Notes: a model not told the origin generated them from the letters alone. Positions 11,190 through 20,495 are shown, numbered from the stretch's first letter. The stretch is DNA of 64,000 bases from Nocardioides sp. Soil805 (GCF_001429625.1 NZ_LMSU01000002.1:1-64000), one strand, 5' to 3'. Numbers and translations are program-made.

Positions 11190-11195
11190 ATGGTA
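11190..11195 (-). promoter_or_regulatory. Leaderless -10 box of LuxR gene
   Basis: TACCAT on the minus strand, exactly six bases before the ATG at 11183. It lies only about 20 bases from the opposing TATGTT box of the ABC operon, so the two promoters probably share control. Confidence 0.45.
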
Positions 11196-11212
11196 CGTCG
11201 CCGCGCGGACTG

Positions 11213-11218
11213 TATGTT
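11213..11218 (+). promoter_or_regulatory. -10 box of ABC/FtsX operon
   Basis: TATGTT preceded by TG (extended -10 form). It predicts a start near 11225 and a leader of about 40 bases containing the GAGGGGGAGG ribosome site. Confidence 0.4.
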
Positions 11219-11265
11219 CCATTCGGTCCGTGATCGACCGTGCCGTGAAACGAGGGGGAGGCCAG

Positions 11266-12165
11266 GTGCAGGACCGTGCACCCGCGACGCCGATGAGTGC
11301 CGCCGTACCACCCGTGGGCGGGCTCGGTGTCCGCTGCGAGGGGGTGGTCCACCTCTACCGCACCTTCGGCGGCCACGACGTGGTCGCGCTGCGCGGCGTC
11401 GACCTCGCCATCGCCCCCGGTGAGCGGGTCGCGTTCCTCGGTCCCAGCGGGTCCGGGAAGTCGACGCTGCTGACCCTGCTCGGCGGCATCCAGAAGCCCA
11501 GCGCCGGACGGATCTTCCTCGGCGACGAGGAGATCTCCCGGATGGGCGAGCGCTACCTCGCCCGGATCCGCTCGCGCAGCGTCAGCACCATGCTCCAGGG
11601 CGCCACCCGCAACCTGCTGCCCTACGCCACCGCCCGCCAGAACATCGCCTTCGCTCGGCTCTCGCTGAGCGGCGCCGAGCGCCGTGACGCCATGCTCGAC
11701 ACCGAGCTGCTCGGCCGGGTCGGCCTCGAGGAGCAGGCCGACCAGGTCGTGTCGACGATGTCCGGCGGCCAGCGCCAGCGCCTCGCCCTCGCCTGCTCGG
11801 TGGCCACCTCACCGCGGCTGCTGCTCGCCGACGAGCCCACCAGCCAGCTCAGCCACGAGGACCGCGACCACGTCCTGCACCTCATCCACTCCCTCGGCGA
11901 CGACTTCGGCACCACGATCGTGGTGGTCACCCACCAGCCCGAGGTGGCCGCGACCTTCCCGCGCACGGTGACCATGAAGGGCGGCCGCGTCGGCGCCGAG
12001 GGCCGCGAGGGCTCCGAGTACGCCGTGGTCGGCGAGGACGGCGTCCTGCACCTGCCGGCCCACGTGGCCGCCGAGTGGCCCCCCGGCACGCTGGTCCGCT
12101 TCGAGGAGGACGAGTCCGGGCGCCTGGTCGTCACCCGTTCCAGCGCAGAGGGAGCCCCCGCGTGA
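11266..12165 (+). CDS. ABC transporter ATPase (LolD/MacB-like)
   Basis: 299 residues from GTG 11266, chosen because GAGGGGGAGG lies just upstream; ATG 11293 is the alternative. ATPase motifs are complete: Walker A GPSGSGKST, Q-loop, signature MSGGQRQRLA, Walker B LLLADEPTS (Ser replaces the usual catalytic Glu neighbourhood residue order DEPT), H-loop VVTHQPE. A C-terminal extension of about 60 residues (EGREGSEYAVVGEDGVLHLP...) is not part of the ATPase fold. First gene of a four-gene operon with overlapping ends; energises export or membrane extraction together with the two FtsX-like permeases. Confidence 0.9.
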   Translation: MQDRAPATPMSAAVPPVGGLGVRCEGVVHLYRTFGGHDVVALRGVDLAIAPGERVAFLGPSGSGKSTLLTLLGGIQKPSAGRIFLGDEEISRMGERYLARIRSRSVSTMLQGATRNLLPYATARQNIAFARLSLSGAERRDAMLDTELLGRVGLEEQADQVVSTMSGGQRQRLALACSVATSPRLLLADEPTSQLSHEDRDHVLHLIHSLGDDFGTTIVVVTHQPEVAATFPRTVTMKGGRVGAEGREGSEYAVVGEDGVLHLPAHVAAEWPPGTLVRFEEDESGRLVVTRSSAEGAPA

Positions 12166-12797
12166 AGGACCTCACCCTCGACCACGTGACCTACGTGGCC
12201 GGTCGGACGCTGCTCGACGACGTCTCGCTGACCTTCCCGGCCGGCCGGGTCACCGCCCTGTCCGGGCCGAGCGGCTCGGGCAAGACCACCCTGCTCTCCA
12301 TCGCGGGCGGGCTGCTCCCGCCCACGTCGGGGACGGCGTCGTACGCCGGGTCGCCGACGTGGACGGGCACCGGCGACCCGCGTCCGGAGGTCGCCTTCGT
12401 CCTGCAGGTCTACGGCCTGGTACCGATCCTGTCGGCCCGCGAGAACGTCTCCATCGCCCTGCGCGCCCGCGGCACGGCCCCGGCCGACGCCGACGAGCAC
12501 GCCGAGGCGGCGCTGGCGCGCTTCGGCATCGCCGACCTCGGCGAGCGCCAGGTCGAGGAGCTGTCGGGCGGCCAGATGCAGCGCGTGGCCTGCGCCCGTG
12601 GCTTCGTGGTCGGCGCCGGTGTGCTGCTCGCGGACGAGCCGACCTCCGAGCTCGACGAGGGCAACCGCGGCGTCGTCCTGGCCGAGCTGCGCGAGGAGGC
12701 GGCGCGCGGCGCCGTCGTCGTCGTCGCCACGCACGACCCCGCGGTCGTCGAGGCCTGCGACGTGCACTTCGCGCTCGACGAGGGCCAGCTGGTGTGA
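12162..12797 (+). CDS. Second ABC transporter ATPase
   Basis: 211 residues, GTG start overlapping the previous stop by four bases (GTGA), indicating coupled translation. Motifs: Walker A GPSGSGKTT, signature LSGGQMQRVA, Walker B VLLADEPTSELD, H-loop VATHDP. It probably pairs with the first ATPase so that each of the two permeases is driven by a heterodimer or its own ATPase. The 19-base gap to the next gene keeps it in the operon. Confidence 0.92.
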   Translation: MKDLTLDHVTYVAGRTLLDDVSLTFPAGRVTALSGPSGSGKTTLLSIAGGLLPPTSGTASYAGSPTWTGTGDPRPEVAFVLQVYGLVPILSARENVSIALRARGTAPADADEHAEAALARFGIADLGERQVEELSGGQMQRVACARGFVVGAGVLLADEPTSELDEGNRGVVLAELREEAARGAVVVVATHDPAVVEACDVHFALDEGQLV

Positions 12798-12816
12798 CCG
12801 GACCGAAGGTGCAGGC

Positions 12817-15156
12817 ATGACCCGCTTCCTGCGCGGGGCCTGGAGCCGCCGCGGGGCCCTCGCGACTCTGGTGGCGATGACCACCGTGGTGGTCGGGGGC
12901 GCCGTGGGCGTGCTCGGCTTCGCGGCCGCCGCCGGCACCTCCCGGCTGCTGGCGGCGCCGCTGCTGCTGCTCGGGGCCGTGGCCGTGCCGAGCATCGGCG
13001 CCGAGCTCGCGACCGCCCGCCGCGAGGAGATCGGCCTGGCCCGCCTGCGCGGGATCCACGGGCCGCGGCTGTGGCGCTTCCTGCTCCTCGAGCCGCTCGG
13101 TGCCGTCGCCGTCGGCACCGTCCTGGGCCTCGCGCTGGGCGCCGGGGTGACCGTGGCGTCGACTTCCCTGTGGCTCGACGACGCGGCCGACCCCCTCGAC
13201 CGCGCGGCCGTCCTCACCGCCGTGGCCACCGCGGTGGCCGGGCTGGTGATCGTCGTCGTCTCCTCCGCGGCCGCGCTCCGCGAGCCGCTGGCCGTCCAGG
13301 TGGCGACCCGTCAGCGTCCCCGCCGGGCGACCACGACGGTGGTCTTCCTCAGCGTGCTGGTCATCGTCGGCGCCGCCGTGGCGGCGTACCGCTCCCGGAC
13401 CGTGGCCACTGCGGACCCGGACGCGCTGGTCCTCCTCGGGCCCGCCCTGGTGGGACTGGCGTTCGGGCAGGTGGCGATCTGGGTGCTGCGCCTGGGCGCC
13501 CGGGTGTCGACCGTCAGCACCGGCGGACGCGGGATCGCGCCCTTCCTGGCCACCCGTCGTCTCGCGCGCGCCGACGACCTGGTCACCCCGCTGCGCCTGG
13601 TGGTGGCGGCGGCGGTGGTGGCGATCCTGGCCACGACCGGGGCCCTGGCCGTCGACGACTGGACCGACACCGAGTCGCGGGTCGCCGCGGCGGGCCCGAC
13701 CTCGGTGGACGTGTCCGGCGGGGCGCTGGGGGCGCTGGCCCTGACCCACGAGCTGGACCCGGAGGGCGAGCACCTGATGGCCACGGCCGTGGTGCCCAAC
13801 CTGGACCGCCTCGCCGAGCGCCGTGCGTACGTCGACGCCACCCGCTTCGCCGCGGTCGTCGGCGACTTCTACGACGGCACCCCGGTCGAGGACGCCGCGC
13901 GCGCGGTGCCGGAGCTGGCGTCGGACCTGCCCGACCTGACCCTGCGGGGCGACCGGCTGACCGTGTCGGCCCGGGCGCTGGCGAAGGGGAGCGGAGACAG
14001 CCGCGGCGTGACCCTCGAGGTCGTGTACGTGGGCAACGACGACGCACGCGGCTCCGCCCTGGTCGACCTGCCCCTCGAGCGCACCGGTGCCCGGGTGACG
14101 CGCAGCGTCCGGCTGCGCGGCTGCGCGGACGGCTGCCAGCTCACCGGGATGGCGGTGACCCGGCTCTTCGGTGAGCGCACCGGCGTCTTCACCTTCGACA
14201 CCACACCGATGACGGTGCTCCTCGAGAGCGTCGAGGTCGGCGACCTGGACCTGGCCCGCCTCGCCTGGCAGCCCGACGTGGGCAACATCAAGTCCAACCA
14301 GAGCAACCGGTTCCGGCTCGACGCCGTCGACCCGCTGCAGCGCGTCACGGCCAACCGGCCCGACGGGCTCGAGGTCGCGGCGCTCCCGGACGGTCCGACC
14401 GGTCTCGTGCTGACCGCAGCAGCCGCGCCGCTGCGGGTGCTGTCCGCCGGCGCCGGCGACCCCGCGCCGCTGGACCTCGGCAGCCAGGAGCGTCCGGCCG
14501 CGGTGGTGGGCGAGTTCGACACCCTCCCGCTGGTCGGGGGGGTCGGGGTGCTGTCCGACCTCGCGGCCGCCTCGGTCGCGTCGGGCCCGACCGTCCCCAG
14601 CACGGAGGTCCGCATCGTGGCGGACGCCGACACCCCCGACGCCGTGCTCGCGCAGGTGGCCGCCGCCACGGGGTCGCCGGCGCAGTCCCTCGAGGACTTG
14701 CGCGACGGCATCGGCACGGACGTGGGGGCCGCGCAGGCGCGGGCCTATGTCCTCACCGCCGTCGCCTGCGTCCTGGTCGCCCTGCTGGCGCTCGCGGCGG
14801 GGGTCGCCCGGCACCGGCGCAGCTACCGCCACGACGTCGCCGCCCTGCGGGTGATGGGGATCGGGGTCGGCACCGCCCGGCGGGCCGGTCGCGCCGAGCT
14901 CGCCGCCCTGGCCCTCCTGGTCGTGGTCGCCGTCACCGTCGGCGGCTGGGCGGCCGTGCAGCTGCTGCTCGGCGGCCTGCCGCTCATCACGCCCAGCGCG
15001 GCGGCGCAGCCCCTCGACACCGGCGCCCGGGTCCCGGCGCTCGTGCTCCCGGCGCTCCTGGCCGCGGCGGCCGTGCTGGTCGTCGGCGGCCGCGCCCGCG
15101 CCGTACGCGACGCCACGACGCGTCCCTCCCTGCTGCGCGACGAGGAGCGCCGATGA
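12817..15156 (+). CDS. FtsX-like ABC permease 1
   Basis: 779 residues from ATG 12817. Several membrane helices in the N-terminal third (residues about 15-290), a large extracytoplasmic domain (about 300-640), then three C-terminal helices with the FtsX-type loop VAALRVMGIGVGTARRA. Family members act in mechanotransmission, lipoprotein or peptide export rather than classical import. The substrate cannot be read from sequence. Its end overlaps the next start (ATGA). Confidence 0.88.
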   Translation: MTRFLRGAWSRRGALATLVAMTTVVVGGAVGVLGFAAAAGTSRLLAAPLLLLGAVAVPSIGAELATARREEIGLARLRGIHGPRLWRFLLLEPLGAVAVGTVLGLALGAGVTVASTSLWLDDAADPLDRAAVLTAVATAVAGLVIVVVSSAAALREPLAVQVATRQRPRRATTTVVFLSVLVIVGAAVAAYRSRTVATADPDALVLLGPALVGLAFGQVAIWVLRLGARVSTVSTGGRGIAPFLATRRLARADDLVTPLRLVVAAAVVAILATTGALAVDDWTDTESRVAAAGPTSVDVSGGALGALALTHELDPEGEHLMATAVVPNLDRLAERRAYVDATRFAAVVGDFYDGTPVEDAARAVPELASDLPDLTLRGDRLTVSARALAKGSGDSRGVTLEVVYVGNDDARGSALVDLPLERTGARVTRSVRLRGCADGCQLTGMAVTRLFGERTGVFTFDTTPMTVLLESVEVGDLDLARLAWQPDVGNIKSNQSNRFRLDAVDPLQRVTANRPDGLEVAALPDGPTGLVLTAAAAPLRVLSAGAGDPAPLDLGSQERPAAVVGEFDTLPLVGGVGVLSDLAAASVASGPTVPSTEVRIVADADTPDAVLAQVAAATGSPAQSLEDLRDGIGTDVGAAQARAYVLTAVACVLVALLALAAGVARHRRSYRHDVAALRVMGIGVGTARRAGRAELAALALLVVVAVTVGGWAAVQLLLGGLPLITPSAAAQPLDTGARVPALVLPALLAAAAVLVVGGRARAVRDATTRPSLLRDEERR

Positions 15157-18100
15157 CCCAGCTCCTCGCCACCGTCCTGCGCGGCCTCCGCGCCCGCGCC
15201 CTGCTCAGCGTCGGCTCGATCGTGCTGACCGCGCTGGCGGTCGGCTCGGCCGTCCTCGGCCCGATCTTCTCCGAGGCCGTCACCAACTCCTACGTCGTGA
15301 CCCGGCTCCGCGAGGCGCCGGCCGCGTCCACGGGTCTGGTCCGGGTGCTGGAGCTGAAGTCCCAGCTCGACCCGCAGGCCGCCCGCGACCTCGCGGTGGA
15401 GGAGTCCGCCGCTCTGGACGGGGGGCCGTGGGGCGAGTCGACGACCACGCTCGTCTCCGCGCAGTACAGCGCGCTGCGCGGTGTGACGCGGTTCTGGGCG
15501 CGCGAGCACGTCTGCGGCGGCCTCGAGGTCACCGGTCGATGCCCGAGCGCGCCCGGCGAGGTGCTGATGCTCAACACGGACGCGGAGAAGACCGGCGCGG
15601 TGGTGGGCGAGCCCCTCGAGCTGCCGATCTTCGAGCCGCCGGAGATCGAGGGCCGCTACCCGCGCCCCCCGCTCGACGAGGTCCTGGTCGTCGGCACCTA
15701 CACCACCCCGCAGTCCGACGACGTCTGGGCGCAGCCGACCCTGCTCACCACCACCAACGAGCAGTCCAGCCTCAAGGGGGGCTACACCCCTTACCAGCCC
15801 GCCCCGCTCATCACCACGACCGACACCGTCGCCTCGCTGGGTCCCGGGGAGTGGACCGTGCGCGTCGACACGCCGCTCGCCGTACCGGCCGACCTCACCC
15901 GCGACGACCTCGACGCCGCCGCCGCGACCGCCGCCCGCCTCGACCAGACCACCGAGGTCGCCGGCGGGGTCCTGGTCGGCGTCCCCGACGTCAACAACCT
16001 CGGCGCCGTGCGCGACGAGGTCCGCGAGCAGCAGGCCACCGCCCGGGCGTCGATCGCACCCGCCGTGCTGTCCCTGGTGCTCGTCGCGCTGGCCCTCCTC
16101 ATGCGCCTGCTGATGGCGGCCAGCGAGATCCGGGTGCCCGAGCTCGCGCTCGCCTCGCTGCGGGGGGTCTCCTCGCGCAAGCTGTGGGTCCTGGGGCTCT
16201 CGGAGCCGCTCGTGGTCCTCGCCGTCTCCGCCCCGATCGGGGCGGCGCTCGGCCTGGGGATGGGCTACAGCCTCACCCGGGCCTGGCTGGTCGAGGACCT
16301 GCCCGTCCCCGTGCCGTGGGTGAGCTGGGCCGCCGCCGGCCTGGTGATGCTCGCCGCGGTCGCGGTCGCCTGCGTGGCCGTGGGACTGGTCGTGCGCGAC
16401 ACGCTCGCCTCCCAGCTCTCCGGCGTACGGCGTCCGCAGTCCTCGCGCCGCTGGTCGGTCGTGGCCCAGCTGGCCCTGGTCGCGCTGGCCCTCGCCGTCC
16501 TGGTGTCCAAGCTGGCCTCGGGCACCGCGGGCGACCCGGACGCCACCGACCTGGTGCTCCCGGTGCTGCTGGCGATCGTCGCCGGGCTGGCCGCCACCCG
16601 GGCCACCGCCTGGCTGGCGACCTGGTGGACGCGACGCGGCCAGCACTCGCGCTCGCTCGGCAGCTTCGTGTCCACGCGGGCGATCTCGCGCCGCCAGGAG
16701 GGCACCCTGGTGATCCTGCCGGTCACTGCCGCCATCGCGGTGGCGGTCTTCGGCGCCGGGGTCTACGACTCGGCCGCCACCTGGCGCGCCAGCGTGGCCG
16801 CGACGGCCTCGCCCGGCGAGGTCACCTGGACCTCGCCGCTCTCCCTGCGCGACACCCGTGACCTGACCCGGCGCATCGACCCCGACGGCGAGTGGGTGAT
16901 GACGGCCGCCGAGGTCCAGAACCCGGGCGCCAACTTCTCCGTCGTCGACGCCGACCGGCTGGCCTCCATCGCCGTCTGGCCGCCCACCTGGACGCCGGGG
17001 CGCACCGTCGAGGAGGTCGCCGCCAGCATCGAGACCGCGGGTGCCGTGCCGAGCCTGGTCGGTCGCCGGCTCTCGCTCACCATCGACAACCGGGCCATGA
17101 CCTCGAGCCCGCTCGCCGTCGAGGTGCGGCTGGGCTCGGTCGGCGGCACCCCCGAACGCGTCTACGTGGGACCGTTCCCGCGGGGCGAGCACACGCTCTC
17201 GGAGCGGCTGCCGCGGACCTGTGCGACGGCCTGTCCGCTCGAGGGGATCACCCTCGGCGGCGGCGCCGGCACCACCATGGAGATGGACGGCACCGCCCGC
17301 GTCGTGGAGGTCGCCGTCGACGGGACTCCCGTCGAGGGGGCGATCGAGGGTGCCGGGTGGGTCGCGGCCCCCGACTCGCAGGCGCCGAGCTCGGTCGCCG
17401 GCCTCAGCACCGAGGACGGCACCATCGACCTGCAGCTCGACACGGACGGGGGAGTCGGGATGGCCCGCCTCACCTCGGGCGGGATCACGCTGAAGCGTCC
17501 CGCGGTCCGCGGCGTCGACGTCTCCGACGAGGCTATCGAGGGCCTGGACGGGTCCGGCGTCATCGGTGTGGAGCCGCGCGGCACCGCCGAGGGGCTGCCG
17601 TTCGTCGGCCCGACCGGCCTGCTGGTCGACTTCGCGTCGTTCGTCAACGACCGCCCCGTCTACGACAACCTCTTCCAGACCCGCGTGCTGATGCGTGACG
17701 GGGCGCCGGCGGAGGTCCGCGACGCCCTCGAGGAGTCCGGGCTGACGGTGGAGACGACGCTGGCCGCCGAGCAGCGGGTCCTCGACCAGAGTGCGTACGC
17801 CCTCGCGCTGCGGCTCTACGCCGTGGTGGCCGCCCTGGTGCTGCTCATGGCGCTCGCCGGCCTCTTCGTCTCCACGGCGGTGCAGCTCCCGGCCCGGCGC
17901 CGGGACGCGGCCGCCCTGCGCGTCGTCGGCGTACCCCGCGGAGCCGTCATGTCGGCCGTCGCCCGCGAGTTCCTCGTGGTGCTGGGCGGGGCCGCCGTGG
18001 CCGGGATCCTGGCCGGGTCGCTGGCGCAGTACGTCGTGCTGCGCACCATCACGCTGGGCTACGTCGAGGACCTCTCCACGCCCCGCCTCGTCGCCGAGAT

Positions 18101-18227
18101 CTCGCCGCTGCGGCTCGTGGTGCTCGCCGCCATCGCCGCGGTGGTCCTCGGAATCGCGGCGTTCGTCAGCGCCTCGATCACCGTCCGGGGGGCCCGGGGC
18201 TCGACTCTGCGTGAGAGCGCCCGCTGA
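15153..18227 (+). CDS. FtsX-like ABC permease 2
   Basis: 1024 residues, ATG overlapping the previous stop. Layout: one N-terminal helix, an extracytoplasmic domain (about 45-290), four helices with LALASLRGVSSRKLWVLG, a second extracytoplasmic domain (about 530-870), and three helices with AALRVVGVPRGAVMSAVAREF. The two FtsX-type units identify it as the partner permease. The extracytoplasmic regions are large for the family, suggesting a protein or peptidoglycan partner. Its TGA lies in the loop of a hairpin made by the 32-bp repeat array. Confidence 0.88.
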   Translation: MTQLLATVLRGLRARALLSVGSIVLTALAVGSAVLGPIFSEAVTNSYVVTRLREAPAASTGLVRVLELKSQLDPQAARDLAVEESAALDGGPWGESTTTLVSAQYSALRGVTRFWAREHVCGGLEVTGRCPSAPGEVLMLNTDAEKTGAVVGEPLELPIFEPPEIEGRYPRPPLDEVLVVGTYTTPQSDDVWAQPTLLTTTNEQSSLKGGYTPYQPAPLITTTDTVASLGPGEWTVRVDTPLAVPADLTRDDLDAAAATAARLDQTTEVAGGVLVGVPDVNNLGAVRDEVREQQATARASIAPAVLSLVLVALALLMRLLMAASEIRVPELALASLRGVSSRKLWVLGLSEPLVVLAVSAPIGAALGLGMGYSLTRAWLVEDLPVPVPWVSWAAAGLVMLAAVAVACVAVGLVVRDTLASQLSGVRRPQSSRRWSVVAQLALVALALAVLVSKLASGTAGDPDATDLVLPVLLAIVAGLAATRATAWLATWWTRRGQHSRSLGSFVSTRAISRRQEGTLVILPVTAAIAVAVFGAGVYDSAATWRASVAATASPGEVTWTSPLSLRDTRDLTRRIDPDGEWVMTAAEVQNPGANFSVVDADRLASIAVWPPTWTPGRTVEEVAASIETAGAVPSLVGRRLSLTIDNRAMTSSPLAVEVRLGSVGGTPERVYVGPFPRGEHTLSERLPRTCATACPLEGITLGGGAGTTMEMDGTARVVEVAVDGTPVEGAIEGAGWVAAPDSQAPSSVAGLSTEDGTIDLQLDTDGGVGMARLTSGGITLKRPAVRGVDVSDEAIEGLDGSGVIGVEPRGTAEGLPFVGPTGLLVDFASFVNDRPVYDNLFQTRVLMRDGAPAEVRDALEESGLTVETTLAAEQRVLDQSAYALALRLYAVVAALVLLMALAGLFVSTAVQLPARRRDAAALRVVGVPRGAVMSAVAREFLVVLGGAAVAGILAGSLAQYVVLRTITLGYVEDLSTPRLVAEISPLRLVVLAAIAAVVLGIAAFVSASITVRGARGSTLRESAR

Positions 18228-18345
18228 GCGGGCGCTTCCTGACACCTGGGCGGCTGCCGACCGGGCACTTGCTGACACCTGGCGCCTGCCGAGCAGGCAC
18301 TTCCTGACACCTGGGGCCCGCCGAGCGGGCGCTTCGTGACACCTG
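18217..18345 (+). repeat. 32-33 bp 3'-end tandem repeat, locus A (4 units)
   Basis: Four units with consensus GCCCGCCGAGCGGGCRCTTC followed by CTGACACCTG, repeating every 32-33 bases. Three carry a short hairpin (arms GCCCGC/GCGGGC or GCCTGC/GCAGGC) with a 3-base loop. In the first the stem extends to eight pairs (18217-18224 with 18228-18235) and the loop is exactly the TGA stop of the permease gene. Same family as loci B and C; no spacers or cas genes. Confidence 0.85.
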
Positions 18346-18467
18346 TGGAGCGACGACCGCCGGGTCAGCCACGGGTGGCGGCACATTGCGAGCGATCGCC
18401 CGATCTGGTGCGGTCCGCCGCCACTCTGGAGGGGTGGGTGCCAGAGACCCAGCGGCCCCGGCGAGGG

Positions 18468-19178
18468 TCAGGCCGCGTCGAAGCGGAAGCCGACCCCGCG
18501 CACGGTACGGATCCAGCGGGCCTCGCCGTGCTCGCGCAGCTTGCGGCGCACGTTGGCGACGTGCACGTCGACGAGGTGGGTGTCGGCGGCGTGGTCGGTC
18601 TCCCAGACCTCGCGGAGCAGGTCGTTGCGCCGCATCACCACGCCCGGTCGGGTCGCCAGCGCCGTGAGGAGGTCGAACTCCGTGCGGGTCAGCTCGACGG
18701 GCTTGCCGTTGACCTCGACGTCGCGCGCGTGCCGGTCGAGGACCAGACCACCTCCACCCTCGATGCGGCCGTCGTGGCTCGGGATCGGGGGCCGCGGCGC
18801 GGCGGAGGAGGAGCGGGGGCGGCGGAACATCGCGGCGATCCGCGCCTGCAGCTCGCGGGGCGAGACCGGCTTGCCCATGAAGTCGTCGGCGCCTGCCTCG
18901 AGGCCCAGCAGCAGGTCGATCTCGTCCTGCCGCTCGCTGACGAACATGATGTAGCAGTCGCTCGCGGAGCGGATGCGCCGGCAGACCTCGAGCCCGTCGA
19001 TGTCGGGCAGGGACAGCTCCAGGACCACGAGGTCGGGCTGCAGCTCGTCGAGGTGGGCCAGGACGGTCCCGCCGCGCGACGCGGTCGAGACCTCGAAGCC
19101 GGCACGCCCGACGATGTCGCCGATGGCGTCCCTGGTGGCCGGGTCGTCGTCGACGACCACGGCAGAGCGGTGCTCCAT
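18468..19178 (-). CDS. OmpR-type response regulator, Asp-to-Glu at phospho-site
   Basis: 236 residues: receiver domain (1-118) and winged-helix DNA-binding domain (about 140-235, ending WIRTVRGVGFRF). The usual LLDLxLPDIDG reads VVLELSLPDIDG, so the phospho-acceptor position, residue 54, is Glu (codon GAG). Acidic pocket Asp10-12, Ser81 and Lys103 are kept. Glu there often mimics phosphorylation, so the protein may be constitutively active; no kinase gene is near. OmpR-type proteins bind direct repeats spaced 11 bp, and such repeats lie upstream of both the divergent GH26 gene and the GT2 operon, its likely targets. GGGGGGAAG precedes the ATG. Confidence 0.92.
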   Translation of the reverse strand: MEHRSAVVVDDDPATRDAIGDIVGRAGFEVSTASRGGTVLAHLDELQPDLVVLELSLPDIDGLEVCRRIRSASDCYIMFVSERQDEIDLLLGLEAGADDFMGKPVSPRELQARIAAMFRRPRSSSAAPRPPIPSHDGRIEGGGGLVLDRHARDVEVNGKPVELTRTEFDLLTALATRPGVVMRRNDLLREVWETDHAADTHLVDVHVANVRRKLREHGEARWIRTVRGVGFRFDAA

Positions 19179-19331
19179 GTTCTTTTTCTTCCCCCCGGAA
19201 GTCTCTCTGAGGTCACATCCTGACCGGTCGGGCCAACTGTGCTGTGGAACGTGCGTCCTTGCTAGAGGAGAGACGAGGCCGTGGAGGGGTTGTTACGGCT
19301 GCCAAACCAGATATGGCAAAACTGTCACCAT

Positions 19332-19348
19332 GTTGACGATTCGTTGAC
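19332..19348 (+). promoter_or_regulatory. 11-bp-phased GTTGAC direct repeat upstream of GH26
   Basis: GTTGAC at 19332 and 19343, exactly 11 bases apart, in the divergent gap between the OmpR-type regulator and the GH26 gene. The spacing of one helical turn is typical of OmpR/PhoB-family sites. A weaker third unit (ACTGTC at 19321) keeps the phase. Confidence 0.45.
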
Positions 19349-19409
19349 ATCATCGCCGGCACCACCCCACCCCTCTGGGTAACCGCGAACGATCACGAAC
19401 GGGAGCACC

Positions 19410-20495
19410 ATGCTGGCAGCGGCCGGGGCCTCCGAGCCCCCCACCCTCGCACCCGACCGTGACCCCGCAGCCTCGGCGCGCACGACCTCGCCAGCGACCG
19501 CCCGCGACCGCCGTACGCCGCGCCGTGCCGGCACCCGGGTGATCGTGCTCGTCGCGGTCGCTCTCGTCCTGGCGTCCGCGATCTTCACCGTCACCGGCGC
19601 CCACGCCGCCAAGGCGCGCGACCCCCTGCAGCGGCACGTGCGCCTCGGCGCCTGGGTCGAGGGGATGACCCTGGAGCCCGCCCGCCTCGACGCCCTGGGC
19701 CGCGAGCTGCGCACCGACATCGCGGTCGCCTCGTACTACTGGGGCTACGGCGACGTCTTCCCGGCGGCCCCCGAGCTCGCGCACAGCCGCGGCGGCACCC
19801 GCGACGTGCTGCTGTCGTGGGACATGGGCGAGACGCGCTTCGTCGAGTGGAGCCGCGGGGACCACGACGCCTACCTCGACCAGATCGCCGAGGCGGCGCT
19901 TGCCTACCCGTACGACGTCTACGTCCGCCCGTGGCCGGAGATGAACGGCGACTGGCAGTCCTTCCAGCCGACCCGCGACGGCGGCAAGGCGTACGGCGGC
20001 ACGCCGACCGAGTTCGTCGCCGCCTGGCGCCACGTCGTCGACCACCTCCGCGCCGCCGGGGTCGACAACCTCAAGTGGGTCTTCAACCCCACCGTCGACA
20101 CCTACGCCGAGACCACGCGGGTCGGCGACATCTGGCCGGGCGCCGGGTACGTCGACGTGCTCGGCCTGGACGGCTTCAACTGGGGCAAGGACTCGCTGTG
20201 GGGCGAGTGGCGCTCCTTCACGGCCGTGTTCAAGAAGCAGTACCAGCGGCTGACCCGGCTGCACCCCACCGCGCCGGTGTGGATCTGCGAGGTCGGCTCG
20301 AAGGAGCCCCGACGCCAGGACGGCGCCCCGCGCGACCACCGGCGCAGCAAGGCGCGCTGGATCACGGACATGATGAGCGCCCGCGCCTTCCCCCGCATCG
20401 ACACCGTCGTGTGGTTCAACGAGGCCAAGGAGCGGGACTGGCGCATCGAGTCGTCCCGCGGCTCGCTCAGGGCGATGCGACGGGCGCTGCGCTGA
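19410..20495 (+). CDS. Secreted GH26-like glycoside hydrolase
   Basis: 361 residues. An arginine-rich N-terminus leads to one hydrophobic segment (about 43-62, ending TGAHA), a signal peptide or anchor. The catalytic domain has the GH26 pattern: acid/base Glu177 in RPWPEMNGDW and nucleophile Glu294 in VWICEVGSKE. GH26 enzymes cut beta-mannans or mixed-linkage beta-glucans; the substrate here is not known. It faces the GT2-LAVTG-sortase operon and its last 29 bases overlap the sortase gene end. Trimming or release of the polymer made by the GT2 is a plausible role. GGGAG precedes the ATG. Confidence 0.85.
   Translation: MLAAAGASEPPTLAPDRDPAASARTTSPATARDRRTPRRAGTRVIVLVAVALVLASAIFTVTGAHAAKARDPLQRHVRLGAWVEGMTLEPARLDALGRELRTDIAVASYYWGYGDVFPAAPELAHSRGGTRDVLLSWDMGETRFVEWSRGDHDAYLDQIAEAALAYPYDVYVRPWPEMNGDWQSFQPTRDGGKAYGGTPTEFVAAWRHVVDHLRAAGVDNLKWVFNPTVDTYAETTRVGDIWPGAGYVDVLGLDGFNWGKDSLWGEWRSFTAVFKKQYQRLTRLHPTAPVWICEVGSKEPRRQDGAPRDHRRSKARWITDMMSARAFPRIDTVVWFNEAKERDWRIESSRGSLRAMRRALR

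Noticed and set aside
18217-18345. CRISPR array
   Set aside because: Period of 32-33 bases but no unique spacers, and no cas genes anywhere in the window.
14823-18386. Very long minus-strand reading frame opposite the FtsX permease genes
   Set aside because: It is a shadow of high-GC coding sequence: low-complexity Arg/Gly/Asp/His-rich translation, no domain, and the plus strand has clear permease features.
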